Assembly (NCBI GenBank): GCA_036426205.1
Contig: CM071569.1
Location: forward strand, 186,001-250,000
DNA length: 64,000 nt
Direction of reading: 5' to 3'
Origin: Ascaphus truei
Lineage: Eukaryota > Chordata > Amphibia > Anura > Ascaphidae
Under the pieces are notes generated by a model that saw only the letters and a list, made by a program, of their open reading frames with translations, made no database searches and was not told the DNA's origin. Positions 33,239 through 44,910 of this stretch are shown piece by piece (the first letter of the stretch is position 1; each line of letters starts with the position of its first letter). A program made the position numbers and the translations under genes.

Positions 33239-33292
33239 TAACCCCTTAATCACCATAGCGGTTATTAACCGCTACAGTCATTAAGGGGTTAA
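33239..33292. repeat. Hairpin module 2
   Basis: TAACCCCTTAATCACCATAG and CGGTTATTAACCG fold against ATTAAGGGGTTA. It is the longest of the five modules. Confidence 0.85.
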
Positions 33293-33613
33293 CCCACCAT
33301 CACCCACATACCCTCCCCCACTAACCCCCCCAACCACCCTCACCCACTACCCACAGGGGAGTCCTACCAAAGACCCTTGGGGCCAATACCCCCTCCCCCA
33401 GCACATACAGTACAATAATGTGCCAAATAACTATTATCCACATAGGGATAATACATTATTTGGCCATTATTAAACACATTAAATACCTTAATAAAATAAA
33501 GAAAATTGTACTAACCTCATCAATAAGAAGGCTCCGTCGCCAGCATCATCCTTGGGGTCCGTTGCCAAAATAATAAATAGGCAATACATCTCAATTACAT
33601 TAACATACCAATG

Positions 33614-33663
33614 AACCCCTTAATCACCTTATCGGGTACTAACCTCAAAGGTAATTAAGGGGT
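33614..33663. repeat. Hairpin module 3
   Basis: AACCCCTTAATCACCTTATC folds against GGTAATTAAGGGGT. More diverged in its loop. Confidence 0.75.
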
Positions 33664-34968
33664 GAAGCCATCCTGCAATGGCAACACCACTTATGCATAA
33701 CATCCTCAATGAATTAAAAAGCAATTTCCTAACCAAATCTCATTTAATCATTCAATCTGAAGGCTCAAATTATACTTAAAACATTGCTTTTACAGTGTAT
33801 ACATGTAGCATAACATGTAAACTACATGTAGACGCTGCAAATCAATGTTAACAATACAGTAAGCCAACTCAAATAGCCTGACATCACAAGAACTATATTA
33901 TGTAAGCAAATAAAGTCAACATCAATGAATAAACACACATGAATTACATCCCTAAACAATTAAAATACCATCCATACCAATTACACAATTAACTATAGCT
34001 ATCGTTACAGAGAACAAGTTCAAAACATACTAAAAAGGACACCAACATTTACAATATACTAAAGCAAGCCTCTCCATAACCTACAGTACAGCATACAGCC
34101 CAAAACTTACATCTCTCTAATAATAAAATACATTTAACACACATCTATGCATAGCAGCATAGCCACAATTATTTACAATACAGAAAATCAAGCTTTAAAA
34201 ACACTATCATTTCTTACCCTGTATGTATATATCTCTCTAGACATACATACATACATACAGTGGCAAGAAATGATATGCATAAAAAAAAAATCAAGACATG
34301 AAAAAGCTTACATTAAATACATTTCTATATTAACTTACCATTACTTGCCCCCACCGACTCCCGTTGATCAGCTTACTCACGAACCAATCCACGAACAGGA
34401 ACCCATAAAATAAAAACCATAAAATAATAAACATTAAAATAATAAAACACGACAATCCAGGGGTCTTCTAGTTGTAATCCATCTTCATCTGTATTCTTCT
34501 ACCTTCTTCCGGGGTCTTCTTTCCGTCCGGTGCCACGCCCTGGTCTTCTTTCTTCAGGAGAAGGTCCTTCCTCCTCGGCGTCTGGCTTCAAAATGAGACG
34601 ACATAGGCTTTAAAAGGCCTATGACGTCACATTTTCGTCATATGGTTCCCAGCCCTGATTGGGCCGTGAAAACCATGGTTTTTTTGGCCGATGTAAAAAA
34701 AAATGATGACGTCACTTAAAGGCAATGACAGCACAGCCAATCAGAATGGCTTTGCTGCAATGTGCCTTTAAGATGACGTCATGAAAAGACACATGGCCGG
34801 ACTCACATGGTCGGCAGCCAATCAGAGCGTGGGAAGTCTATCCCTACTCTGATTGGTTCAAGTACCATGTGACAGAGGCTTCCAATGACGTCACATCCTT
34901 CTCCTCAAGGCCTATCACATGTGCCATTACTATACTGTATGTTAGGGGGGTAAGGTGTTGTTGGGGTC

Positions 34969-35023
<55 letters not shown>

Positions 35024-35034
35024 TATATATATTT
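34969..35034. repeat. (TA)n microsatellite
   Basis: Interrupted TA run inside the Harbinger-like element. Confidence 0.9.
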
Positions 35035-35149
35035 ATGTAGCTAGTGTGGGGCTGGTGTGTGTATTTTTTATTATTGTGGTAGTGGGGGTGGTGAAGGGGT
35101 ATTAGCCCATCGGTGGTTGTTTAGGGCTTGCGGGTGGTAGCGGGAGGCC

Positions 35150-35201
35150 TTAACCCCTTCATGACCGTAGCAGTATAAACCCTACGGTGTGAAGGGGTTA
35201 A
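35150..35201. repeat. Hairpin module 4
   Basis: TTAACCCCTTCATGACCGTA folds against TACGGTGTGAAGGGGTTAA. Confidence 0.8.
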
Positions 35202-35299
35202 GTGCCCCCGCAACCCCCCCGCAAGTCCTAAACTCACACCCAGGGCCAAATACCCCCTTCACCTACCCCCGCTACCCACAATAAAGATGGCACGGTGGG

Positions 35300-35344
35300 T
35301 TAACCCCTTCATTGCCTTAGCGGTTAGCCGCTAAGGTAATGAAG
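35300..35344. repeat. Hairpin module 5
   Basis: TTAACCCCTTCATTGCCTTA and GCGGTTAGCCGC fold against TAAGGTAATGAAG. Confidence 0.85.
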
Positions 35345-35767
35345 TGGCCTTTAAATGCCTTTTTCCTGCCTCTGATGCATGCCGGGGGTCTCCGGTGCGG
35401 GTATCAGCTCCGGAGACCCCCGGCATCAATCACAGGCAGGAAAAAGGGCTGATTTTTTCTAAGTGTCGCCCCGGCCGATGCTTCTTCTCCAGCAAGTTGC
35501 CAACTTTAGTTGGCGGGCTGGATTGGCCATAAAAACTCCAATCTGGGGTGCCGATCAGCACCGAAAAGCTGATCGGGGCTTCCTGAATTCAGCCGGGTTT
35601 AAAAAGTGCCGATAAGTGGCTTATCGGCAGCCGTCTCCCGATAATTTCTTATCGGGAGGAAAAGTTGCCGATAATTCCCACTTATCGGCACTTACTGAAT
35701 CAGGAAGGAAAAAAATGGCTATAAAATGCCGAAAATCCTTATGGGGGCTTACTGCATGAGGCCCTAA

Positions 35768-37990
35768 GCTCCAAATCCGCACAACTCCGTTATTTACCTA
35801 ACGATGCACTAACTGAAGTTAATGTACTGCTAAGTGCTAACGGGAATATTCAAAGCTTCCAAAATGTGCATTAAGTCCGGTCTTATTGCTAAGATGTCCT
35901 AGTGCTATCTTTAACAGCCGTTAGCGGTACTTCTATGCAAAAGAGGTGTGGGAAACCTCAACACACACGCACAGCAGCCAATCACGGTAACTCTGGACCT
36001 AATGCTGTTTTTTAGATCATATCTATAGAGATGTAGCAGCTGTTTTCATTGCCGCGACCAACACTCAAAAAACGCAGCGCTGGGGGAGGTGGAAATCATG
36101 ATGGCGATGTGATCCATTCCTTTCAATGGGAACCCCCCGCAACGTTAATCCTCCAGAGCCGCAATCGACACGTGACGGGACCATACGCGATCACGGCATT
36201 GAACACAGTTAGCGCTGCTACATCTGTACCTTCCTTTAGATGCTTCCAGCCCTGAACCCCGGGTCACAGAAAATACGTTGGCCTTGTCCATGGTGCTGAA
36301 GTCGCCCTCTTTGCCTTCCTATATTGACTTAGCAATGTAGAAAGCCAAAGTGAATACCCCGGACTACGTAACAAAATGCAGCCAAGACCTATTTATTTAC
36401 CTCTTCACAGCCATAGTGCATTATGCATGTCTTCATGGCCACTAAGGTAGCCAAGGCGTGTCTTATCACGACGGTACCTGGCCACTTTAGCCATTTGCTA
36501 ATGAGGGCCTTAGTGGCTGCTGTTTTTGTATATTGTTAGCTTTGTGGATAACGGTTAAACCCAGGGAACCCAATATCTGTTACCTATTTAGGTAATGTCA
36601 CATTATTTGCTCTGATGGGACAGAGCTCTGTGGCTCTGCACCTAAGCGAGTTTGATGAAACAAAGTTCCACGTACTGTTCGCAGATGGAAAATAATACAT
36701 GAGTTTCAGTGGCAGGAGGACTAAGCATTATTTATCTGAAAAGATACCCCATCACATCCAAGGTTCCTACAATACTATACAATGTGATGCAGCACCACCT
36801 GGCACCAAAGGAGCTCAATATAGACAGAAATATATCCTCCAGCATTTTAATTCAAGCCATAACCATTAATGTTTGCTAAAGTTATACAAATGGTTTGATT
36901 GGCAGTGGCTAACAGGTTCGTTTTTAGCCCCGCTGCCCCACACCCTCCTTCCCCATCACAATAATAATGTCATATGTTAATACTGATTGTGCACTTGTAC
37001 AGAGAAGCTCAAGCATCTACAACATAGAAATCAATAAAGTAGAAACACAGCAGCTGCAAAAAGGCAAAAAAGAAGGATTTTTCTCCGCAGAAGGTGGTGT
37101 GGGGACGGTTTGCATTTTTGCCGATTTTCACGGGAGACCAGCACTTTTTACCGAGATCTTTGATTGAGCAAAGCAAAGAGGTAAAATAAATTGTGATTTA
37201 TTTACAGAATGAACACCCACACTTTAGTTTACAATTACAACGAAAATACACTTACTGGGATGGGGGCAAACGAAAAACTTCAACCCAAAATGAAATCTTG
37301 GAAACAAATGTCTCTAGAAAAAAATTCCCAGGAGCGGGAGTGGCTCGCAAACAGAGCTGGATTCCGTCTTTGGTCAGTGGCGCCAGTCGCAACCACTGTT
37401 TACTACGCCGAAACTGCTTCGTTCATTCTGCCGCTGTAGTATTGGAACTTGGAACACCAGTTCTTACGAAATCTTTACGCTTGTTATGAATCTTGTAGAA
37501 TTTTAGAACTGTAGATAGAACTGCTTCCCGATGGGCTGCAGGGATTCTTATGCAATACAAAAACCCCTATCCTTAACCCGTGCAGCCAATCTCCTCCGTG
37601 GGAATAATATTCCCCACCTAGCCTGGAGTTGCCAATACTTTGGAAACCTTGCAGCGGGCTTCTCATTCTGCTAAAGTCATGTGCGAACCTCGCACCTTTG
37701 CCTCTTAGCATATGAGACCAAACCCCATACCTGGCGATGCTAGCCCCCATTTGCTAAACTGCCCGGACTTTATACTAGGATGGGAGTACTTGAGGGTCTC
37801 CTCCCTGACTAACACCTTGGGTGAGTGGGAGCCTTTCAACTACGGTCTTTTTCCAGACATCCTGCCCTTGAACCAGCAGGATGCTTTAGAAGTCATGGGG
37901 TTGAATTTTGTTACTTTGCTGGAATATCCTGCCATACAGTACATTTCAGGGCTTTACCACTTTTGTCACCGGTCCATGGGACAACTATTA
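35768..37990. other. Intergenic, nothing recognised
   Basis: Overlapping short open frames at 37193-37489 and 37712-38183 have no recognised domain. No transposon ends could be placed. Confidence 0.4.
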
Positions 37991-38016
37991 CATATATATA
38001 TATATATATATATATA
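37991..38016. repeat. (TA)n microsatellite
   Basis: Short pure TA run. Confidence 0.9.
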
Positions 38017-38678
38017 GTGTAGGTACCTGCATATGGGTATGCCTTGACGTGGCATGCAGGCTTACAAATGCTTTGGCCAAAGGGTTTAACAAAATACCCT
38101 TTCTCATAGGATTATTATTTTATCTTAGCCTAATTGGTAGGAGCGCAGAAATCGTTCTTTTTGCTTTTCTATACAGTATATAAGGCCTATCTTTTCACCT
38201 GCAGCAAACTACTATAGGGAGGAGTGCGGTATTATGCACAGTTTCTCATACATTTCTAAACAACAGTACTTGTAAATTAACTGTTCCCTCTGTTCCGGGC
38301 GTCTGAATGAAAATCCCAATATGCCTAACATGTTGGTACAATTAAAACAGGGTTGTGACGTTCTAGGGGCCAAACAGAATGAATACTGATTTAAGTAGAT
38401 TATAGGAATAGTGAAGAGTATGGTAACTACTATTTAATGTCAAAACTAGCACAATAATGCACGTGGGTCACCAAAATTCTATGCCAGAATTCAAGATTAA
38501 TGGCACTTTAATATAAAATTCTTTAGGACAAAGGGACTTTAGACATCTTTAAAGATGCTCTTCCATCACTTTCTTTATATTGTTTACTAGCTGAGAGACC
38601 CGGCGTTGCCCGGGATGTAAATGCGTAATAGGTAGTATTATTTATAAATCGTGGAACAATAGGTGAGTATTTGTTGTA
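38017..38678. other. Flank of first 47-bp array, with GC-rich palindromic motif
   Basis: CCCGGCGTTGCCCGGG at about 38599-38614, preceded by CTAGCTGAGAGA, lies about 65 bp before the array. It looks like a transposon terminus or hairpin, but no mate was found. Nothing else is recognised. Confidence 0.4.
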
Positions 38679-41600
38679 GGAAGGGGAGTCTTCAGAGAGG
38701 CCTGCAATACGCCTACTCAGGCAGGGAAGGGGTGTCTGTCAGAGAGGCCTGCAATACACTTACTCAGGCAGGGAAGGGGAGTCTGTCAGGAGAGAAGGCC
38801 TGCATCTAGTCAGGCAGGGAAGGGGTTGTCTGTCAGAGAGGCCTGCAATACGCTATCAGGCAGGGAAGGGTGTCTGTCAGAGAGGCCTGCAATACACTTA
38901 CTCAGGCAGGGAAGGGGAATCTGTCAGAGAGGCCTGCAATACACTTACTCAGGAGGAAAGGAGTGTCTGTCAGAGAGGCCTGCAATACACTTACTCAGGT
39001 AGGAAAGGGGTGGTGTCTGTCAGAGAGGCCTGCAATACGCTTATCAGGCAGGGAAGGGGTGTTTGTCAGAGAGGCCTGCAATACGCTTACTCAAAGCAGG
39101 GAAGGGTGTCTGTCAGAGTAGAGAGGCCTGCAATACACTTACTCAGGCAGGGAAGGGGAGTCTGTCAGAGAGGCCTGCAATAACGTTACTTACTCAGACA
39201 GGAAAGGGGGTTGTCATGTCAGAGAGGCCTGCAATACACTTACTCAGCCAGGGAAGGGGTTGTCTGTCGAGAGAGGCCTGCAATACGCTTATCAGGCAGG
39301 AAGGGGTGTCTGTCAGAGAGGCCTGCAATACGCTTACTCAGGCAGGGAAAGGGTTGTTGTCAGAGAGGCCTGAAATACACTTATTCAGGCAGGGAAGGGG
39401 TTTGTCTGCAGAGAGGCTGCAATACACTTATCAGGCAGGAAAGGGGTGTTGTCAGAGAGGCCTGCAATACACTTACTCAGGCAGGGAAGGGGAGTCTGTC
39501 AGAGAGGCCTGCAATACACTACTCAGGCAGGAAAGGGGTGTCTGTCAGAGAGGCCTGCAAACACTACATAAGGCAGGGAAGGGGTCTGTCAGAGAGGCCT
39601 GCAATACGCTACTCAGGCAGGGGAAGGGGTGTCTGTCAGAGAGGCCTGCAATACACTTACTCAGGCAGGGAAGGGGAATCTGTCAGAGAGGCTGCAATAC
39701 ACTTACTCAGCAGGAAAGGAGTGTCGTCAGAGAGGCTGCAATACATTACTCAGGCAGGAAGGAAAGGGGTGTCTTCAGAGAGGCCTGCAATACGCTTACT
39801 CAGGCAGGGAAGGGGTTTTGTCAGAGAGGCCTGCAATACGCTTACTCAAGCAGGGGAAGGGTGTTGTCAGAGTCAGAGAGGCCTGCAATACACTTACTCA
39901 GGCAGGGAAGGGAGTCTGTCAGAAAGGCCGCAATACACTTACTCAGAAGGAAAGGGGTTGTCTGTCAGAGAGGCCTGCAATACGCTTACTCAGGCAGGGA
40001 AGGGGTGTCTGTCAGAGAGGCCTGCAATACGCTTACTCAGGCAGGGAAAGGGTGTCTGTCAGAGAGGCCTGAAATACACTTATTCAGGCAGGGAAGGGGT
40101 GTCTGTCAGAGAGGCCTGCAATACACTTACTCAGGCAGGAAAGGGGTGTCTGTCAGAGAGGCCTGCAATACACTTACTCAGGCAGGAAAGGGGTGTCTGT
40201 CAGAGAGGCCTGCAATACACTTACTCAGGCAGGAAAGGGTGTCTGTCAGAGAGGCTGAAATACACTACTCAGGCAGGGAAGGGGTTTCTGTCAGAGAGCC
40301 TGCAATACACTTATTCAGCAGGGAAGGGGTGTCTGTCAGGAGGCGCAATACATTACGCAGTCAGGGAAGGGGGTGTCTGTCAGAGAGGCCTGCAATACAC
40401 TTACTCAGGCAGAAGGAAAGGGGTGTCTGTCAAAGAGGCCTGCAATACACTTACTCGGGCAGGAAAGGGGTGTCTGTCAAAGAGGCCTGAAATACACTTA
40501 CTCGGGCAGGGAAGGGGAGCCTGTCAGAGAGGCCTGCAATACACTTACTCAGGCAGGGAAAGGGTGTGTCGTCAGAGAGGCCTGAATACACTTACTCAGG
40601 GCAGGAAAGGGTGTCGTCAGAGAGGCCTGCAATACTCTTACTCAGGCAGGAAAGGGGTGTCTGTCAAAGAGGCCTGCAATACACTTACTCAGGCAGGGAA
40701 AGGGTGTCTGTCAGAGAGGCCTGCAATACACTTACTCAGGCAGGGAAGGGGGGTATCTGTCAGAGAGGCCTGCAATACACTTACTCAGGCAGGGAGGGGA
40801 GTCTGTCAGAGGGCCTGAAATACGCTTACTCAGGCAGGGAAGGGGTATCTGTCAGAGAGGCCTGCAAACACTTACTACGCAGGAAGGGTGTCTGTCAGAG
40901 AGGCCTGCAATCACTTACTCAGGCAGGAAGGGGTGTCGTCAGAGAGGGCTGCAATACACTTACTCAGCAGGGGAAGGGGAGTCTGTCAGAGAGGCCTGCA
41001 ATACATTACTCAGGCAGGAAAAGGGTGTCTGTCAAGAGGGCCTGCAATACACTTACTCAGGCAGGGAAGGGGTGTCTGTCAGGAGGCCTGAAGTACACTT
41101 ACTCAGGCAGGGAGGGGAGTCTGTCAGAGAGGCCGCAATACACTTACTCAGCAGGAAAGGGTGTCTGTCAGAGAGGCCTGCAATACACTTACTCAGGCAG
41201 GAAGGGGTGTCTGTCAGAGAGGCCTGCAGTACACTTACTCAGGCAGGAAAGGGGTGTCGTCAGAGAGGCCTGCAATACACTTACTAAGGCAGGAAGGGGT
41301 GTCTGTCAGAGAGGCCTGCAATACACTTACTCAGGCAGGGAAGGGGTGTCTGTCAGAGAGGCCTGCAATACATTTACTCAGGCAGGGAAGGGGTGTCTGT
41401 CAGAGAGGCCTGAAATACATTTACTCAGGCAGGAAAGGGTGGTTGTCAGAGAGGCTGCAATACACCTTACTCAGGCAGGGAAGGGGTGTCTGTCAGAGAG
41501 GCCTGCAATACACTTACTCAGGCAGGGAAGGGGTGTCTGTCAGAGAGGCCTGCAATACACTTACTCAGGCAGGGAAGGGGTGTCTGTCAGAGAGGCCTGC

Positions 41601-42629
41601 AATACACTACTCAGGCAGGGAAGGGGTGTCTGTCAGAGAGGCCTGCAATAACTTCTTAGGCAGGGGAAGGGTGTCGTCAGAGACGCTGCAATACACTTAC
41701 TCAGGCAGGGAGTGGGTGTCTGCAGAGAGGCCGCAATACATTACTCAGGCAGGGAAGGGGAGGTCTGTCAGAGAGGCCTGCAATACACTTACTAGGCAGG
41801 GAAGGGGTATCTGTCAGAGAGGCCTGCAATACACTTACTCAGGCAGGGAAGGGTGTTGTCAGAGAGGCCTGCAATACACTTACTCAGGCAGGAAGGGGAG
41901 TCTGTCAGAGAGCCCTGAAATACACTACTCAGGCAGGAAAGGGGTGTCTGTCAGAGAGGCCTGCAATACACTTACTCAGGCAGGGAAGGGGTATCTGTCA
42001 GAGAGGCCTGAAATACATTTACTCAGGCAGAGGAAAGGGGGTGTCTGTCAGAGAGGACTGCAATACACTTATTCAGGCAGGGAAGGGGGTGTCTGTCAGA
42101 GAGGCCTGCATAACTACTCAGGCAGGGAAGGGAGTCTGTCAGAAGGCCTGCAATACACTTACTCAGGCAGGAAAGGGGTGTCTGTCAGAGAGGCCTGCAA
42201 TACACTTACTCAGGCAGGAAAGGGGTTTCTGTCAGAGAGGCCTGCAATACGCTTACTCAGGCAGGGAAGGGGTCTCTGTCAGAGAGCCCTGAAATACACT
42301 TACTCAGGCAGGGAAGGGTGGTCTGGCAGAGAGGCCTGCAATACGCTATCAGGAGGGAAAAGGGTGTCTGTCAGAGAGGCCTGAAATACAGTACTCAGGC
42401 AGGGAAGGGAGGGGTGGTCTGTCAGAGAGGCCTGCAATACACTTTCTCAGGCAGGGAAGGTGTGTCTGTCAGAGAGGCCTGCAATACACTTACTCAGGCA
42501 GGGAAGTGGTGTCTGTCAGAGAGGCCTGCAATACGCTATCTCAGGCAGGGAAGGGGTGTTGTCAGAGAGGCCTGAAATACACTTATCACGAGGTGAAAGG
42601 GGTGTCTGTCAGAGAGGCCTGCAATACAG
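38679..42629. repeat. 47-bp satellite array 1 (about 84 units by length)
   Basis: The unit is composed of GTCTGTCAGAGAGGCCTGC, AATACACTTACTCAGG and CAGGGAAGGGG parts. Units vary mainly by single-base indels in runs (CTG to CG, GGG to GG) and by A/G at AATAC(A/G)CTTA. Because 47 is not a multiple of three, translation passes through all three frames every 141 bp. The consensus has no stop in any + frame, so open stretches of several hundred codons appear. They are Arg/Gly/Ser-rich repeats without splice or start evidence, so no gene is called. Confidence 0.97.
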
Positions 42630-43215
42630 TCTCGCTCTTTCCATCTCCTCCTCTAGGCCGTCCTTCTTGCGTCCTTCTTTGTATTTTCCTCGTTTGCTTT
42701 TACCAAAATATGCAACACTTAAGTCGGTTGTCCACCGGCCAATCATTCAACCTCTCCTTTTCTGTCTCCTCTCATCTCATCTCCTCTACACACCAAAATC
42801 CCAACTTTTCTCCAACTTCTCCATCTACTATTCTACTTCACCCCTATCTCTGCCGAATGACGTAAATCCTATGTCTCGTCTTCTGCTCTCGTATTCGTTT
42901 TAAACTTCTAAGCATTTTCCCCACCGGAAGTCACCTCACCACCTTCCCGGCCGCTCGCTACTAGCAGCGCCCGTTTTTTTCGGTTGTCTCCCTGCTTTGG
43001 CTTACGTCACTACCGTTGTCCCTCGATTCGGATTCGTTGATCTGGCTTTGGCGACTCCCTCAGGAACCGGTAAGCGCGGCCACTCAGTCATTACCAATTA
43101 TGAGCCGCCTTACGTGGCGCGTGAGAGGATGCAGAGCGCTAGTATGGCCACGATGTGCATGCGGACAACAAGACCGAGATAAGTGACGATGGGTGGGGTG
43201 CCCAGTTCACCCCCA
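42630..43215. other. Unique C/T-rich stretch between arrays
   Basis: No supported gene. Base composition changes abruptly from the array and is C/T-rich, as in other parts of 42.6-48.5 kb. Confidence 0.4.
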
Positions 43216-43840
43216 TTACTTAGGCATAAGGTTTCGGGGGGGGGGGAGAAAGGGGAGCGGGGGGGGGGAGAAAGGGGCGCGGGGGGGGGGGGAGAAAGAA
43301 AGGGGAGCGGGGTGGGGGAGAAAGGGGGAGCGGGGGGGGGAAGAAGAAAGGGGAGCGGGGGGGGGAGAAAGGGGGGAGCGGGGAGAAAGAGAATAGAGGG
43401 CGAGCGGGGGAGGGAAGAAGGGGGAGGCGGGGGGGAGAGGAAAGGGGAGCGAGGGGCGGAGAAAGGTATTAGCGGGGGGGGGGGGAGAAAGGGGACCCTG
43501 ATCGAGCGGGGCGGAAGGGAGCGGGGGGGGGAGAAAGGGGAGCGGGGGGGGGAGAAAGGAAGGAGACGGGGAGCGGGGGGGGGGAAGAAAGGGGCGGGGG
43601 GGGGGGAGAAAGGGGAGCGGGGGGGAGAAGGGAGGCGGGGGGGGAGAGAAGGAAAGGGGAGCGGGGGGGGGGGGGAGCAGAAAGGGGAGCGGAGGGGGAG
43701 AAAAGGGGAGGGGGGGGGGGAGGAAAGGAGCAAGCGGGGCGGGGGGGGAGAAAGGGGAGCGGGGGGGGAGAAAGGGGAGCGGGGGGGGGAGAAAGGGGAG
43801 CGCGGGGGGGGAAAGGGGAGGGGGGGGGGAAAGCGGATGG
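43216..43840. repeat. G-rich tandem repeat with quadruplex potential
   Basis: Irregular units of GGGGAGAAAGGGGAGCGGGG type run for about 620 bp with dozens of G-runs of 4 or more. The long open frames on both strands (Gly/Arg/Glu-rich and Pro/Ser-rich) are low-complexity translations, not genes. Homopolymer lengths here are error-prone. Confidence 0.9.
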
Positions 43841-44449
43841 GGGGGTGGGTCGGAGAGCAGTGGGCATAGTATTGTCATTAATTTATGCTATCATGGGCAT
43901 TTCCCCAACCCCGTCTCGTGACAATAGTTCAACTCCTGTGGTCGGCTGGCTGGCCCAATACCGTTAACCCGTGGACTCACACCCCGTAACCCGGACTACA
44001 ACCCCTCGTTACATGTGACTCAGCCTTCACACCATAAACCAACGGAGCGAGCATTGCAGCTGAGCTGAGTGAGTGCAGGACGGGATGCGGATCAGGAGAG
44101 GGCGCTAGTGTGAGAGACGTAGACATAGGCGACCCCCCCCACCGCCTACCCCCTACCCGCCGCTGAATGTGGAGCGGCTTGAGCACCTACGTGGTAGGAA
44201 GCGCCCTGTGTGGGCTGAGGATGAGGCGAGGGGACGGCAGTGGGCATGAGCGCTGAGGCGGCAAATGGCGCAGTGGGATGAGGCTGGAGGCGGATGCGCA
44301 GTGGGCCTGAGGCTGAGGCGGTGAAGCACAGGATTACCTGAGCGGGTGGTGTAGCGCCGGCCCCGGTGGTAAGGAGGCGGCTGGGGTAGGAGGCGCGCGT
44401 TCCGCGTCCGGAGCCAGCTGCAGGACAGGCGACACGTGAGGGTGGGGGG
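43841..44449. other. GC-rich stretch, nothing recognised
   Basis: High CpG and G-rich, without a gene signal that could be supported. Confidence 0.35.
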
Positions 44450-44665
44450 GGGAGGGGGGACAGGTGTGTTGTGTGTGTGTGTATAGAGTGATGTGTTGTG
44501 TGTGTGTGTGTGTGGTGGTGTGATAGTGCTTAGAGCGCTGTGTTGTTGTGTGAGGTGTGTGTGGTATAGAGCTGCTGTGTTGTTCCGCTGTGTGTGTGTG
44601 TGGTGTATAGGATGCTGCTGTGTGTGTGTGTTGTGTGTATAAGCTGCTGTGTTGTGGGTGTGTGT
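44450..44665. repeat. (TG)n-rich imperfect microsatellite
   Basis: TGTGTGTG runs are separated by GCTGTGTTG-type interruptions. Confidence 0.85.
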
Positions 44666-44808
44666 GGTGGCACCGTCATCGCCCTCAGGCCAATAGTGAG
44701 AGGTGTGCGGGGCGCGGGCGACCACCACGGGGACCAATGGAGATTTCCCTAGGGACAACCGGACATCAGGCAGCAAACATGACAGTGCTTTCACTAATAA
44801 TCGTATAA

Positions 44809-44910
44809 GATAATATATAAATAATCATAATAATATAAATAATTAATAATATATAATAAAATCATAATGAATCATAATAATAAAATAATAATAAAAATTA
44901 TATACACTGT
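44809..44910. repeat. AT-rich (ATAATA)n-like tract
   Basis: Irregular ATAATAATA repeats follow the TG-rich tract. Confidence 0.8.

Larger units (their letters stand above)
32007..35764. mobile_element. Harbinger-like non-autonomous transposon, 3.76 kb
   Basis: Terminal inverted repeats GGGCCTCATGCAGTAAG (32007) and CTTACTGCATGAGGCCC (ending 35764) are flanked by TAA (32004-32006 and 35765-35767), the TSD type of PIF/Harbinger elements. A secondary set of inverted motifs with CCGATAAG/CTTATCGG lies near both ends. The interior holds large palindromes (32314-32550, 32662-32930, 35381-35425), five hairpin modules and a TA microsatellite, but no transposase, myb-like gene or other coding sequence. 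Confidence 0.8.

Noticed and set aside
39063..40818. Open frames up to 535 codons, a possible repeat protein
   Set aside because: They are translations of a non-triplet 47-bp satellite, overlap in all + frames, and have no start context, splice sites or known domain.
38679..42629. Possible CRISPR array
   Set aside because: Units abut without unique spacers, and the context is a eukaryotic genome.
43110..43878. Open frames of 200-230 codons on both strands in the G-rich tract
   Set aside because: Both strands and several frames are open only because the DNA is nearly all G, A and C. The products are Gly/Arg/Glu or Pro/Ser runs.
44153..44794. 213-codon His/Thr-rich frame on the minus strand
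   Set aside because: It is driven by the TG microsatellite and GC-rich flank, with no recognisable domain.
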